A stretch of DNA of 64,000 bases from Streptomyces sp. AP-93 (lineage in GTDB: Bacteria; Actinomycetota; Actinomycetes; Streptomycetales; Streptomycetaceae), in assembly GCF_022808175.1 (NCBI RefSeq), contig NZ_JALGBX010000028.1:1-64000 (forward strand). Reading direction: 5' to 3'. Below are positions 1-8,621 of the stretch, one piece after another. The notes under the pieces are model-generated. The model worked only from the letters and a program-made list of their open reading frames with translations. It had not been told where the DNA came from and ran no database searches. A program made the translations under genes and the position numbers. Position 1 is the first letter of the stretch, and the number at the start of each line of letters is the position of its first letter.

Positions 1-172
1 TGTCTATCTCGGTCGTCACAAACTGAGAGTGGGCACCCTCGCGTCCGTACAGCTACCCCTTGGAATCAATCATCTAGTCGGCAAGGCCTCGCCGACCGCT
101 GTGGCCGGCTCCGCCATGGCCCCGGTCGGCGACGCTCGGATCGTGAGACGGTTTGACCTGGGACAACAAAGC

Positions 173-197
173 GTCTTAGGTATGCCTTACCTAAGAC
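173..197. promoter_or_regulatory. Iron box (DmdR/IdeR operator)
   Basis: Perfect inverted repeat with 10-bp arms (GTCTTAGGTA / TACCTAAGAC) around a 5-bp spacer. The inner 19-mer at 176-194 matches 15 of 19 positions of the actinobacterial iron-box consensus TTAGGTTAGGCTAACCTAA. It lies about 20 bp upstream of the small ORF at 218 and the membrane-protein gene at 281, so iron repression of that pair is likely. Confidence 0.85.
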
Positions 198-217
198 CCC
201 CATGAAGGATTTCAGCC

Positions 218-277
218 ATGCCCAGACCCGACCTGCCCCCGATCCGCACCGGCGTGAACTCGCAGACCGGGATCTGA
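218..277 (+). CDS. Small leader-type ORF, 19 aa
   Basis: Short ORF beginning ATG and encoding MPRPDLPPIRTGVNSQTGI. A good ribosome binding site (AAGGA, 8 nt before the ATG) precedes it, and an iron box sits just upstream. Its stop codon is 3 nt before the GTG of the membrane-protein gene at 281, whose own Shine-Dalgarno is weak, so it may act by translational coupling. No family is recognised. It could be a leader peptide or a genuine small protein; existence rests on the RBS and position only. Confidence 0.4.
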   Translation: MPRPDLPPIRTGVNSQTGI

Positions 278-280
278 CCA

Positions 281-874
281 GTGAGCGTCATCTCGGAGAG
301 CCCCCTGGCCCTCGTGGCTCCGGGCCCGCTGTCCACCGCCGACGAGCACAGGCACCCCACACCTGCCTGGATCCTCGTCTGCCTCGGCATCCTCAGCTCT
401 GCGGCCATCGCCGCCGCCTGCTGGATTTCAGGCCACGTCCACGCAGACACCACGCTTCAGACCGCGGCCCGCTTCCTCCACGTCGCATCGCTCATCGTCG
501 GCCTCGGCGCGGTCCTGGCGGTCGACTGGTTCGGGATCCTGTGGCTGCTGGGCAAGCGCCGCCTGTCCGACATCACCAGCACCGCCTGCGCCCTTCAGGT
601 ACCCATCTGGCTCGGGATGGCGGGCCTCGTCGTCAGCGGACTGTTCCTGCGGCCGAACCTCGGTTCCCCCTTGACCCTGATCAAGCTGGGCCTCGTATTC
701 GCCGTCACGGTGAACGGCCTGTACGCACACCGGCTCGGCCAGCTGCTGGAGCGCCGCGACGGGGACACGCCGGTGCCCCGCCGCCTCATGGTCCAGTCCG
801 GGCTGGCCGCCGCCGTGAGCCAGACCGGCTGGTGGGGGGCCACCCTCATCGGCTTCGTCAACAGCCAGTCCTGA
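281..874 (+). CDS. Multipass membrane protein of unknown function, iron-box controlled
   Basis: A 197-residue protein with about four to five hydrophobic segments: roughly residues 28-50, 62-90, 102-124, 130-148 and 170-192. The layout resembles small DUF2269/CopD-like integral membrane proteins, but I see no diagnostic motif and do not assign a function. GTG start at 281, weakly preceded by GGGA. A perfect iron box lies upstream, so it probably belongs to the iron-starvation regulon of the neighbouring siderophore locus. Bases 875-1115, between this gene and the convergent DAHP synthase gene, contain nothing I can support. Confidence 0.7.
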   Translation: MSVISESPLALVAPGPLSTADEHRHPTPAWILVCLGILSSAAIAAACWISGHVHADTTLQTAARFLHVASLIVGLGAVLAVDWFGILWLLGKRRLSDITSTACALQVPIWLGMAGLVVSGLFLRPNLGSPLTLIKLGLVFAVTVNGLYAHRLGQLLERRDGDTPVPRRLMVQSGLAAAVSQTGWWGATLIGFVNSQS

Positions 875-1115
875 GTATTCGCACGTGGGTTCGGCCGTCT
901 TCGCCGTCCCGCCGGGCGTCCGCGACAAGGACGACTGGTGGGGCCGGACGCTGTTCTCCTGATCAACACCACGGAGGCACTGCCGTGTTCGGCAATATCT
1001 GATCCCTCATCGTGACCATGGGCTTCTTCCTCGCCCCGCCGCGGGGGTCGCGGGCCCAGGCCGTCGGCAAGGCGCCGGAGGCGAAGGGCTGCGCCCAGTC
1101 CGGCTGGCGGAGGAA

Positions 1116-2384
1116 TCACGGCACTTCACGAAGCAGGCTGGGGATCCCGCGCCACGGGGTCTCCAGCCTGCGGTCGTTTCCGTTCACCCGGGCGAGTTCG
1201 GAGAGCCGGGCGGCGAACTCACGCGCCTGGGCAGCGTTGAGCCTCGGATCGCAGGCCGTCTCGTAGCGCCGCGCGAGGTCGGCGTCGCTGATGCGCTGGA
1301 GCCCTCCCGTGCATTCCGTGACGTCGTCGGCACACAGCTCCGCGTGGACCCCGCCCGCGTGTGTTCCCAACGCCCGGTGGACTTCGAAGAAGCCCCGGAC
1401 TTCCTCCATCACCGACGAGAACTCCCGCGTCTTGCGACCTGACGGCGACACGACCGTGTTCCCGTGCATCGGGTCGCACACCCATGACACGGGTGAGCCC
1501 GAGGACTCGGCAGCCATGACCAGGGCGGGGAGGACGTCGCGCACCTTGTCCGCGCCCATGCGCGCGATGAAGGTGAGCCGGCCCGGCTCGCGGTGGGGGT
1601 CGAGCCGGTTGGCCAGGCTCACCACCATTCCGGGCGTGGCGGACGGCCCGAGTTTGACCGCGACGGGGTTGGCGATGTCCGCGAAGTAGGCGAGGTGTGC
1701 GCCGGCGAGGTCCCTGGTCCGTTCCCCGATCCACAGCATGTGCCCGGAGGCGGCGTAGCGGCGCCCGCCGCGTGGATCGGTGCGCGTCAGCGCGGACTCG
1801 TAGTCGAGGAGCAGCCCTTCGTGCGAGACGAAGACGTCGGAGCGTCCGTGTCGCACGACGCGCAGGTGGGACAGGGCCGTCGTCGCCGACCGGTGGCTCT
1901 CCAGCAGGCGGACCGGATCCGGCGTCCGGGCGGCGGGGGTGAACTCCCTGCCGTTGACCGCGTCCCCCCGGTAGGCGGGCAGCGATACGCCGTCCCGCGT
2001 CTCGTTCTGCTGCGAACGGGGCTTGGCATACTGCCCGGCCATGCGCGCCACCGTCACGACCGGGAGCGAGGACGCCTCGGCGACAACGTCCGCCATGTCG
2101 CTCAGGAGTGCGGCGAGGGCCCCCACGCGGTCGGCGGAGGAATCCGCGAAGGTCTCCGCGCAGCTGCCGCCCTGGAGGAGGAACGCCTCTCCCCGCGCAA
2201 CCTCGGCCATGCGAGAGGTCAGCCGGTCGCAGTCCTCGGCCGTGACGAGGCCGGGGTAGGAGGACAGTTCGCGCAGGACGTGGTCGAGCGCTGCGGCGTC
2301 GGGCCACACCGGCTGCTGGGCCGCGGGCAGTGAACGCCAGTGGTGCTCGGCCGACGGCTGGATCCGGGCAGGGGGGAAGCGCAC
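1116..2384 (-). CDS. Class II (plant-type) 3-deoxy-D-arabino-heptulosonate-7-phosphate synthase
   Basis: Condenses phosphoenolpyruvate and erythrose-4-phosphate, the first step of the shikimate pathway. Class II signatures are clear: GGSCAETF (metal-binding Cys), SHEGLLLDYE, WIGERTR, VKLGPS, DPMHGNT (metal-binding His) and an ECTGG near the C-terminus. The frame is open to 2519, but the extra 45 residues are low-complexity Pro/Arg/Ser, so I prefer the GTG at 2384, with AGGA 7 nt upstream; this gives about 422 aa. Lying beside the salicylate synthase gene, this copy probably boosts chorismate supply for the siderophore rather than serving housekeeping aromatic synthesis. A terminator hairpin separates it from the upstream gene. 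Confidence 0.92.
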   Translation of the reverse strand: MRFPPARIQPSAEHHWRSLPAAQQPVWPDAAALDHVLRELSSYPGLVTAEDCDRLTSRMAEVARGEAFLLQGGSCAETFADSSADRVGALAALLSDMADVVAEASSLPVVTVARMAGQYAKPRSQQNETRDGVSLPAYRGDAVNGREFTPAARTPDPVRLLESHRSATTALSHLRVVRHGRSDVFVSHEGLLLDYESALTRTDPRGGRRYAASGHMLWIGERTRDLAGAHLAYFADIANPVAVKLGPSATPGMVVSLANRLDPHREPGRLTFIARMGADKVRDVLPALVMAAESSGSPVSWVCDPMHGNTVVSPSGRKTREFSSVMEEVRGFFEVHRALGTHAGGVHAELCADDVTECTGGLQRISDADLARRYETACDPRLNAAQAREFAARLSELARVNGNDRRLETPWRGIPSLLREVP

Positions 2385-2580
2385 GTGGGTGTCCTGACTC
2401 GTGGTGGAGGAAGGGCATCCAGCGCGGCCGGCCCGTCTCGCCGGCCCGTGTGGGGAGTGGGAGACGGGACGGCGCGTGGCTGCTGACCGGTCTGCGGTGG
2501 TCGGGGGTGATGACGACACTCGCTGCGGCCGGTGGTGTGGTGTGTGTGGTCCGCGTACTGGTGCGGGACGTGGGCGCGTT

Positions 2581-2612
2581 CCGGTCCTCCCCGCGATGCC
2601 GGGGAGGACCGG
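2581..2612 (-). terminator. Hairpin terminator after the salicylate synthase gene
   Basis: Perfect 12-bp stem (CCGGTCCTCCCC / GGGGAGGACCGG) with an 8-nt loop, starting 18 bp past the salicylate synthase stop codon. There is no T-tract, which is common in streptomycetes. It may end or attenuate transcription before the DAHP synthase gene. Confidence 0.7.
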
Positions 2613-2630
2613 AACCGTCTCATTTCCCGG

Positions 2631-4013
2631 TCAGTTGCCGCTTGCGGCGAGCTCGGGTGTCCGCTCGGCCGCCACGGAGCCGACCAAGTGGCGGGAGACG
2701 CTGCGGAGCTTCTCCCTCGTCTCCTCCAACTCGCGTTCGGGGCGGGAGTCGCCGACGATACCGGCGCCCGCGCGCAGCCATGTCGCATCGCCACGCCGGT
2801 AGATGCTGCGCAGGACGAGCGCGGCATCCAGGCTGCCGTCGGCATCAACCGTCAGCACGGCGCCGCTGTACAGGCCGCGGGGGCCGTCCTCCAGGCGGGC
2901 GATGAGTTCGCAGGCGGGTGCCTTCGGGATGCCCGATGCGGTGATGGCCGGGAAGAGGGAGACGAGCGCGTCCCAGGGACTGCTGCCGATGGCCAGTTGT
3001 CCGGTGAGCTTGGAGGCCAGGTGCTGAACGCTGCCCCGCTCCTTGATGATCATGAAGTCGTCCACGGTGACGGTCGCGGGGTCGCAGACCGCCTCCATCT
3101 CGTCGACCGAGAGCCGCACCGATATGGCGTGCTCGAAGACTTCCTTGGGGTCGCTGTACAGCTCGCGGCGCCGGGCCAGGTCCGAGACCGGGTCCCCCTC
3201 GAAGGCCCGGGTACCGGCCAGGGGCTGGGTGGTGACCTCCCCGTCCACCGTCACACGGGTCACGATCTCCGGACTGAATCCGGCCGCCTGCCATCCGCCG
3301 AGGTTCAGCACGAACGAACGGGCGGGGTCGTTGCCGCGTCGTCCGGCGAGGTAGGTCGCCGGAATGTCCACCTGCCCGTCCACGGGCACCCGCCGGGAGA
3401 GGATGACCTTCTCCAGACGCCCGGCGCGTATCTCGTCCACGGCGAGGGCGACGTCGGTCCGGTACTTCGCAGCGTCGTGTTCCTGGACGTCGGCGTCCAC
3501 CTCGTCGCGGGCGGCGGCCGGCTGGGCGACGGCGTCCAGGATGGCTTCGGAGAGACGCAGTTCGAGCGCGTCCAGGTCGCCCGGATCGAGCGCCCGCAGG
3601 AGCACGGAGCCGTCCTCGAAGCGGATCTCGCGGGACGGGACCGCGAGGTGCATCACGGGGACCTCCGGGTCGAGCTCCTGCGACCCGTGGATCACGTGGC
3701 TGAGCTCGAACGGGGCCCAGCCGTAGGCCCTCCAGTCGGCCGAAGGCAGGGCCGCGAGGGCTCGCGCCACCGCGTCGACGACCGAACCCGTGGCGCCGGC
3801 CGGGAAGTGGCTCACGTCGTCGCCCTGCTCCAGCACCGCACCGGACGAGGTCGCGCGCACCGTGGCGCAGGGGTTCTCGGCCCAGCCGATCGCGCCCCGG
3901 TTCTCGTAGAGCACGTACTCGCAGGTGCTGGAGGCCGCGAGTGCGGAGGCCACGGCGAGTGCGTCGCGGTCGAAAGACAGCTGCCGCTCGTGAAAGGTCA
4001 TATGGGTAGTCAC
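2631..4013 (-). CDS. Salicylate synthase (MbtI/Irp9/YbtS family)
   Basis: Converts chorismate via isochorismate to salicylate, the aryl cap of the siderophore. The chorismate-binding fold is complete. EKVILSRRV carries the lysine equivalent to the MbtI general base, GFSPEIV carries the metal/substrate glutamate, and LFPAITASGIPKAP is the TASG(I)PK signature of salicylate synthases rather than EntC-type isochorismate synthases. The frame is open from 4100, but GTG at 4013 with upstream AAAGGGA is the best start (460 aa, normal for the family); ATG 4001 is an alternative. It follows the thioesterase gene and NRPS-1 on the same strand and is probably the distal part of that iron-regulated operon. 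Confidence 0.93.
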   Translation of the reverse strand: MTTHMTFHERQLSFDRDALAVASALAASSTCEYVLYENRGAIGWAENPCATVRATSSGAVLEQGDDVSHFPAGATGSVVDAVARALAALPSADWRAYGWAPFELSHVIHGSQELDPEVPVMHLAVPSREIRFEDGSVLLRALDPGDLDALELRLSEAILDAVAQPAAARDEVDADVQEHDAAKYRTDVALAVDEIRAGRLEKVILSRRVPVDGQVDIPATYLAGRRGNDPARSFVLNLGGWQAAGFSPEIVTRVTVDGEVTTQPLAGTRAFEGDPVSDLARRRELYSDPKEVFEHAISVRLSVDEMEAVCDPATVTVDDFMIIKERGSVQHLASKLTGQLAIGSSPWDALVSLFPAITASGIPKAPACELIARLEDGPRGLYSGAVLTVDADGSLDAALVLRSIYRRGDATWLRAGAGIVGDSRPERELEETREKLRSVSRHLVGSVAAERTPELAASGN

Positions 4014-4103
4014 GGACTTGTCGTCCCTTTCAGGAGGTCCTGATGTCGTGGAGGAGTTGTTCTGCCCCGTGGGAACCGGTGGCTTCTGGTCGAGTCGCAC
4101 CGG

Positions 4104-4892
4104 TCAGTGGAGACTGCGGACGTGCTGGTCCGAGAGCGTTCTCGTGGCGCTCCGGACGACTTCGGGGGCCCGGTCGGAGAGGTAGAAGTGGCCTCCGAGG
4201 AAGCACTCCACCTCGACCGGGTTCTCGGCGACCTCGTCCCAGCGCGCGGCGTCCTCCGCCGAGACCCTGCGGTCCTGGTTTCCGTACAGGACGGTCACGG
4301 GTGCGGCGACGCGCGGCCGGAGCTCGGGCACGTAGTGATCGAGGAGACGGAAGTCGCTCCGGAACGGCGGGAGGAGGGCCTCCCGCATGTCGGGGTCGTC
4401 GAACAGCCCCGGAGGAATCCCTCCCAGGTCGTCGAGGTACGCGATGAGGCCCTCGTCGTCCAGTTCCGAGATCCGGGACGGGACCTCGATCTGGGTACGG
4501 GGGCTGGAGCGTCCGCTGACCACCAGCCCGGCCAGGTTCTGCGTGCCGGCCGCTTCCAGCAGACGGGCCGTTTCGAAGGCGACGGACGCTCCCATGCTGT
4601 GGCCGAAGAGGACCGTGGGGACGTCCAGGTACGGCATGAGGGCGTCACGTACGGCGTCCGCGAGGACGGTCATCTTCTCGACGGGTTCCTCCCGGACGCG
4701 CCGCTCCCTCCCCGGCAGGCCCACGATCCGCACCTCCACGTCCGCCGGTACGAGCTTGGACCATTCCCGGAAGAACGCCGGGGACGACCCGGCGGGACCG
4801 AAGCACACGAGGCGTGCCGCGGGGGCCCGCCGTGGCGCGTAGCAGGGAAGCCACTCGGGCCGTGCGGCCTGGTGGTGTGCCGGCTCAGCCAT
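4104..4892 (-). CDS. Type II thioesterase (NRPS-associated)
   Basis: Free-standing alpha/beta hydrolase of 262 aa, normal length for editing thioesterases. FGPAGSSPAFFREW near the N-terminus is typical of the family. The nucleophile motif is GHSMG (Ser about residue 99) and the catalytic His is in GGHFYL near residue 240. The ATG at 4892 overlaps the last codons of NRPS-1 by 8 nt, indicating translational coupling. Known roles are removal of misprimed acyl groups from carrier proteins; because neither terminal NRPS ends in a TE domain, a role in product release is also possible. A second paralogue lies at 12060-12893. Confidence 0.93.
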   Translation of the reverse strand: MAEPAHHQAARPEWLPCYAPRRAPAARLVCFGPAGSSPAFFREWSKLVPADVEVRIVGLPGRERRVREEPVEKMTVLADAVRDALMPYLDVPTVLFGHSMGASVAFETARLLEAAGTQNLAGLVVSGRSSPRTQIEVPSRISELDDEGLIAYLDDLGGIPPGLFDDPDMREALLPPFRSDFRLLDHYVPELRPRVAAPVTVLYGNQDRRVSAEDAARWDEVAENPVEVECFLGGHFYLSDRAPEVVRSATRTLSDQHVRSLH

Positions 4893-7800
4893 GGAGGGGC
4901 TCGCCCTGCGTCGTGCCGTGGGGGGTCTCTTCCCGGAGCTGGGCCGCGAGCTCGTCCTCGCTGAGGGCCGTGACCTCCAGGTAGACCTCGGCCACGATCT
5001 CAAGGGTCTCGGGGTCCTCGGCCCGGGCGGCGAGCGTCTCTGCCAGCCGGCCGACCGTCAGGCTGCCCAGCACGTCGTGGATCCGCACGTCCTGTGTGTC
5101 CAGGGATTCGCGCAGCCGGCCGGTGATCGCGGCCGCCAGGATGGAGTCGCCGCCCAGGGCGAAGTAGTCGTCTTCCAGTCCGACCGGGCTCGTGCGCAGG
5201 ACCTCCTCCCACACCCCCGCGATGACCTGCTGCAAGGCGGACACCGGAGGGGCGTGGACGCCCTTGCCGACCTGCTCTTCCGCCATGGCCCGCAGGGCCT
5301 TGCGGTCCAGCTTGCCGTTCGGTGTCAGCGGGAGGGAGTCGGTGACCACGAGGCGGTCGGGGACCATGTGGGCCGGCAGGCGCGTGGCGGCATGGGTGGC
5401 GAGGTCCGTGTCGGAGACCTGGCTGCCCTCCTGCGTCACGACGACGGCCGCGAGCTGCTGGGAGGCGGATGTCCTGAGGACCATGGCGGCGGCGTAGCGG
5501 ATCTCCGCGTGGTCGGCGAGCGCCGCTTCGATCTCGCCGAGCTCGATGCGGAAACCGCGGATCTTCACCTGGTCGTCGGCCCGGCCGAGGAAGTCGATCG
5601 TGCCGTCGGGCCAGTAGCGCGCCCGGTCGCCCGTGCGGTACCAGCGCAGTCCGTCGATCTCGACGAAGCGGTCCGCGGTCCGTTCCGGGTCCCCCCGGTA
5701 GCCGTCGGCGACGCCCGCGCCGCCGATCCACAGCTCGCCGGCCACCCAGTCCGGGCAGTCACGGCCCTGTGCGTCCGCGACCCGGCACCGCACGTTCCGC
5801 AGCGGGGTGCCGTACGGGACGCTCGTCCAGCCGTGGGGCACGGATCCGCCGACGACCTCCTGGAGGGTGGAGTGGATGGCGGTCTCGGTCGTGCCGCCGA
5901 GGGCGAGGAACCGGCAGCCGGGGGCCTGCGCGTGCAGGCGGCGCGGGAGATCGGCCCCGACCCAGTCCCCGCCGAGCAGTACGGCACGCAGGCCGTGTCC
6001 GAGCGGAGCCCGTTCGCCCTCGCCCAGCAGCATGGCGAGCAGGCTGGGGACGCAGTTGAGTACGGTGACCTGCTGCTCACGGACCAGGGAGGCCCAGGCC
6101 GCGGTGTCCCGGCGGGTGTCCTCGTCCACGGTGACGACCGCGCCGCCCACCGAGAGCGGGGCGAAGAGGTCGAAGACCGACAGGTCGAAGTCGAGTGCCG
6201 AGAGGACCAGGGTGCGGTCCGACGGGCCGAGCGCAAGGCGCTCCACGAGGTCGTCGATGGTGTTCGCGGCCGCGCGGTGCGAGACCTCCACGCCCTTCGG
6301 CTCGCCGGTGGAGCCCGAGGTGAACAGGACGTAGGCCAGTTCGGCCGGGTCCGCGAAGTGGGGTGCCTGCAGGGGCTCGTGCGCGGCTGCGACGGTGTAG
6401 ACGATCGCGTCCGGTTCCTCGCCCGCGCGGGAGAGTACGGCCTTGACGCCGGCGCGCTCGCGAATGCGCTGGACCCGGGCGCCCGGCTGCTCGATGCCGA
6501 TGGGTACGTAGTGCCCGCCGACGGCCAGGACGGCGAGGACGGCCGCGATCTGCTCGGGGCCCTTCGGCAGGCGCACGGCGACGGGGTCGCCCGGGCCCAC
6601 GCCGTGCGCGGCGAGGGCTCCTGCCACGCGCAGTGCCTCCTGCGCGAGCCGGCCGTAGGTACGTACCGGACCGGAGGCGTTGACGAGTGCGGGCCGGTCC
6701 GGCTCCGCCTCGGCGTGCTGGAAGAAGGCGTGGTGCAGGGGGTGTCGCGGGAGCGGGCCGTCCGTCGCGTTGGCCTCGTCCCGGACGGTCCGGCCGGTGG
6801 CGGACAGCGTCTCCGTCGCGGCGGCGTCCCATGCCGATCCGTCCGCCACCTGCCCGAGCAGGGTGCGGAACGCAGCGAACATCTCGTCCGGGACACCGTC
6901 GGGCAGCGCGTCGGCGCGCACGTCCCAGTTGACCAGCAGCCCGTCGTGGAGTTCGGTGACCTGGGCGTCGAGAACGACCTGGGGGCCCTGGGAGATGATG
7001 TGGACGGGCTCGCCCAGGACGCGTTCGACCCGCGCTCCGAAGAGCTCGCCGAGGTCGAGGGCGCTGGTGAAGACCACGGGGGCGAGTACCTGGGCGCCGT
7101 GCTCCCGGGACAGGTCCCGAAGGACGTCCACGCCCGAGTACGAGGAGTGGGCCACGGCCTCGTGCATCGAGTCCTGCACGGTCTGCGCGCGCTCCGCGAA
7201 CTCCATGGGGGCCGACACGTCGATGTCCAGCATGACGGAGCTGGTGAAGTCGCCGACGAGGCGGTCGACGTCAGGGTGCAGAGGACGCCGGTCGAACATC
7301 GGAACGTTCAGCAGGAACCGGGGTACACCGCTCCACGCGCCGAGGGTCTCGGCGAACACGGTCGCGACGGCGACGGCGGGGGTCACGGCGTGCCTGCGTG
7401 CCTGGCGTACGAGGCCGCGCCGTTCCTTGGGGTCGAGCCAGTGGTGCAGGCGCACGACCCGGTTCGGGTCGCCCCGCTGGGCCTCGGGCCGGGCCGGCAG
7501 GTCGGGGGCGCCGGGCAGGTCGGCCAGCCTTCCCTGCCACCATGCGATGTCCTCGTCACGGGGCCGCTGGTCGCGACGCTCGGCGAGGTACTGGGCGTAC
7601 TGGTAGTCCAGGGGGGCGAGTGGAGTTCCCGGCTCCTCGTACAGGGTCACGAGGTCGGCGAGCAGGGTCCGGTAGCTGCGTGCGTCCGCCGCGAGCATGT
7701 CCACGTCGACGTGGACCCGGGTGCGGCCTTCCGGGAGCAACGTCACCCTGACGTCGATCACATGGCCGTCCTCCACCGGGAGGAGCTGGTGGGAGAGCTG

Positions 7801-8382
7801 CCTGCGGAGCCCCTCCGTCCTCTCGGCGATCTCTTCCTCACCCGCGTCGCGCAGGTCGAGGACGGGAAGGACGCTGCCGTGCCTCCAGGGTTCGATCACC
7901 TGGCGGCCGTCGTCGAGGATACGGGCCCGCAGCATGTGGTGGTGGGCCGCCAGCGCGGCCACCGCCGCGCCCAGCCGGTCCGGATCCAGGTCCTTGCCGT
8001 CGAACTCCGTGTAGAGGTGGGCGGCGACGGAACCGAGCGTCTGGCTGCCGCCACGGCCCACCCAGTAGGCGTGCTGCATGGGCGCCAGCCGGAAGGCCTC
8101 GCCCTCGGGAACGAGGGTCCCGGCGGTCCGGACGCTCTCTGCGGGGCGCACCCCCTCGGAGCCGGCCGTGTCCGCCAGCAACTGAGCCCAGGCGCGCAGG
8201 GTGGGATTTCCGGCCAGGGCGGCGAACCCGATGTCGAGGCCCTCCTGTCGCAGGAACCCGGATACTCGCATCAGGCGGAGCGAGTCCATGCCCAGCGCGA
8301 TCAGATGATCGTCGTCGCCCGGAGCCGGACTGCCGGGAAGCAGGTCGGCGACTATGCGTCGTAGATCGTCCAGGGTGGGCAT
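4885..8382 (-). CDS. NRPS-1: aryl carrier - cyclization - adenylation - carrier (MbtB/PchE type)
   Basis: 1165-aa synthetase. Order: ArCP (residues about 1-75, LGMDSL with the phosphopantetheinyl Ser), Cy domain (about 95-520), A domain (about 545-1030), carrier domain (about 1045-1115, LGGDSI) and a short tail. The Cy domain has the DxxxxDxxS motif (DMLAADARS, residues 228-236) of heterocyclising domains in place of HHxxxDG. My manual reading of the A-domain pocket is D-L-F-N-L-G-L-I-H-K: N278, G301 and H331 agree with threonine codes and the rest are conservative changes, so salicyl-methyloxazoline formation is predicted. Cys (thiazoline) is the alternative. Start chosen at ATG 8382 (AAAGG, 7 nt upstream) rather than 8397. 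An iron box lies in the divergent promoter region with the salicyl-AMP ligase. Confidence 0.95.
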   Translation of the reverse strand: MPTLDDLRRIVADLLPGSPAPGDDDHLIALGMDSLRLMRVSGFLRQEGLDIGFAALAGNPTLRAWAQLLADTAGSEGVRPAESVRTAGTLVPEGEAFRLAPMQHAYWVGRGGSQTLGSVAAHLYTEFDGKDLDPDRLGAAVAALAAHHHMLRARILDDGRQVIEPWRHGSVLPVLDLRDAGEEEIAERTEGLRRQLSHQLLPVEDGHVIDVRVTLLPEGRTRVHVDVDMLAADARSYRTLLADLVTLYEEPGTPLAPLDYQYAQYLAERRDQRPRDEDIAWWQGRLADLPGAPDLPARPEAQRGDPNRVVRLHHWLDPKERRGLVRQARRHAVTPAVAVATVFAETLGAWSGVPRFLLNVPMFDRRPLHPDVDRLVGDFTSSVMLDIDVSAPMEFAERAQTVQDSMHEAVAHSSYSGVDVLRDLSREHGAQVLAPVVFTSALDLGELFGARVERVLGEPVHIISQGPQVVLDAQVTELHDGLLVNWDVRADALPDGVPDEMFAAFRTLLGQVADGSAWDAAATETLSATGRTVRDEANATDGPLPRHPLHHAFFQHAEAEPDRPALVNASGPVRTYGRLAQEALRVAGALAAHGVGPGDPVAVRLPKGPEQIAAVLAVLAVGGHYVPIGIEQPGARVQRIRERAGVKAVLSRAGEEPDAIVYTVAAAHEPLQAPHFADPAELAYVLFTSGSTGEPKGVEVSHRAAANTIDDLVERLALGPSDRTLVLSALDFDLSVFDLFAPLSVGGAVVTVDEDTRRDTAAWASLVREQQVTVLNCVPSLLAMLLGEGERAPLGHGLRAVLLGGDWVGADLPRRLHAQAPGCRFLALGGTTETAIHSTLQEVVGGSVPHGWTSVPYGTPLRNVRCRVADAQGRDCPDWVAGELWIGGAGVADGYRGDPERTADRFVEIDGLRWYRTGDRARYWPDGTIDFLGRADDQVKIRGFRIELGEIEAALADHAEIRYAAAMVLRTSASQQLAAVVVTQEGSQVSDTDLATHAATRLPAHMVPDRLVVTDSLPLTPNGKLDRKALRAMAEEQVGKGVHAPPVSALQQVIAGVWEEVLRTSPVGLEDDYFALGGDSILAAAITGRLRESLDTQDVRIHDVLGSLTVGRLAETLAARAEDPETLEIVAEVYLEVTALSEDELAAQLREETPHGTTQGEPLHG

Positions 8383-8490
8383 GAGCTGGCCTTTCATCGT
8401 GGTTCGGCTCGGAAGCGGGCTACTAGCGGAGATATCCGGTCATACCCGCATACCTTTCAGCGGAGTTCGAAAGAACCCGGCAACTGCAAG

Positions 8491-8510
8491 CATAGTTAGG
8501 CTAGCCTAAC
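8491..8510. promoter_or_regulatory. Iron box in the NRPS-1 / salicyl-AMP ligase divergent promoter
   Basis: GTTAGGCTAGCCTAAC at 8495-8510 is a perfect 16-bp palindrome with the iron-box core. It sits about 110 bp from both divergent start codons and probably represses both transcripts through DmdR1/IdeR when iron is replete. Confidence 0.88.
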
Positions 8511-8621
8511 CATTGCCCCATGGCATCCCCCATCCCGGACATCGGCAGGCCCAGGTCCGCCCGTAGCGGCCGCACCTCGGGTCGAGTTGCCGGGACGGAA
8601 TCGAAGGAGATTGAGCAAGCG

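Noticed and set aside
1..172. Partial gene at the left edge
   Set aside because: No frame has coding character or a recognisable motif.
875..1115. Possible gene remnant after the membrane protein
   Set aside because: Short frames with stops and no family resemblance.
2631..4013. Calling the chorismate enzyme an isochorismate synthase
   Set aside because: The TASGIPK motif and the absence of an isochorismatase and dehydrogenase point to salicylate synthase.
4891..8364. 1157-residue open frame on the plus strand opposite NRPS-1
   Set aside because: Antisense to clear NRPS domains, Val/Gly/Arg-rich with no family match; a by-product of GC-rich codon usage.
4885..8382. Cysteine/thiazoline prediction for NRPS-1
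   Set aside because: The pocket shares G301 and H331 with threonine codes rather than the S and W of Cys codes; kept only as an alternative.
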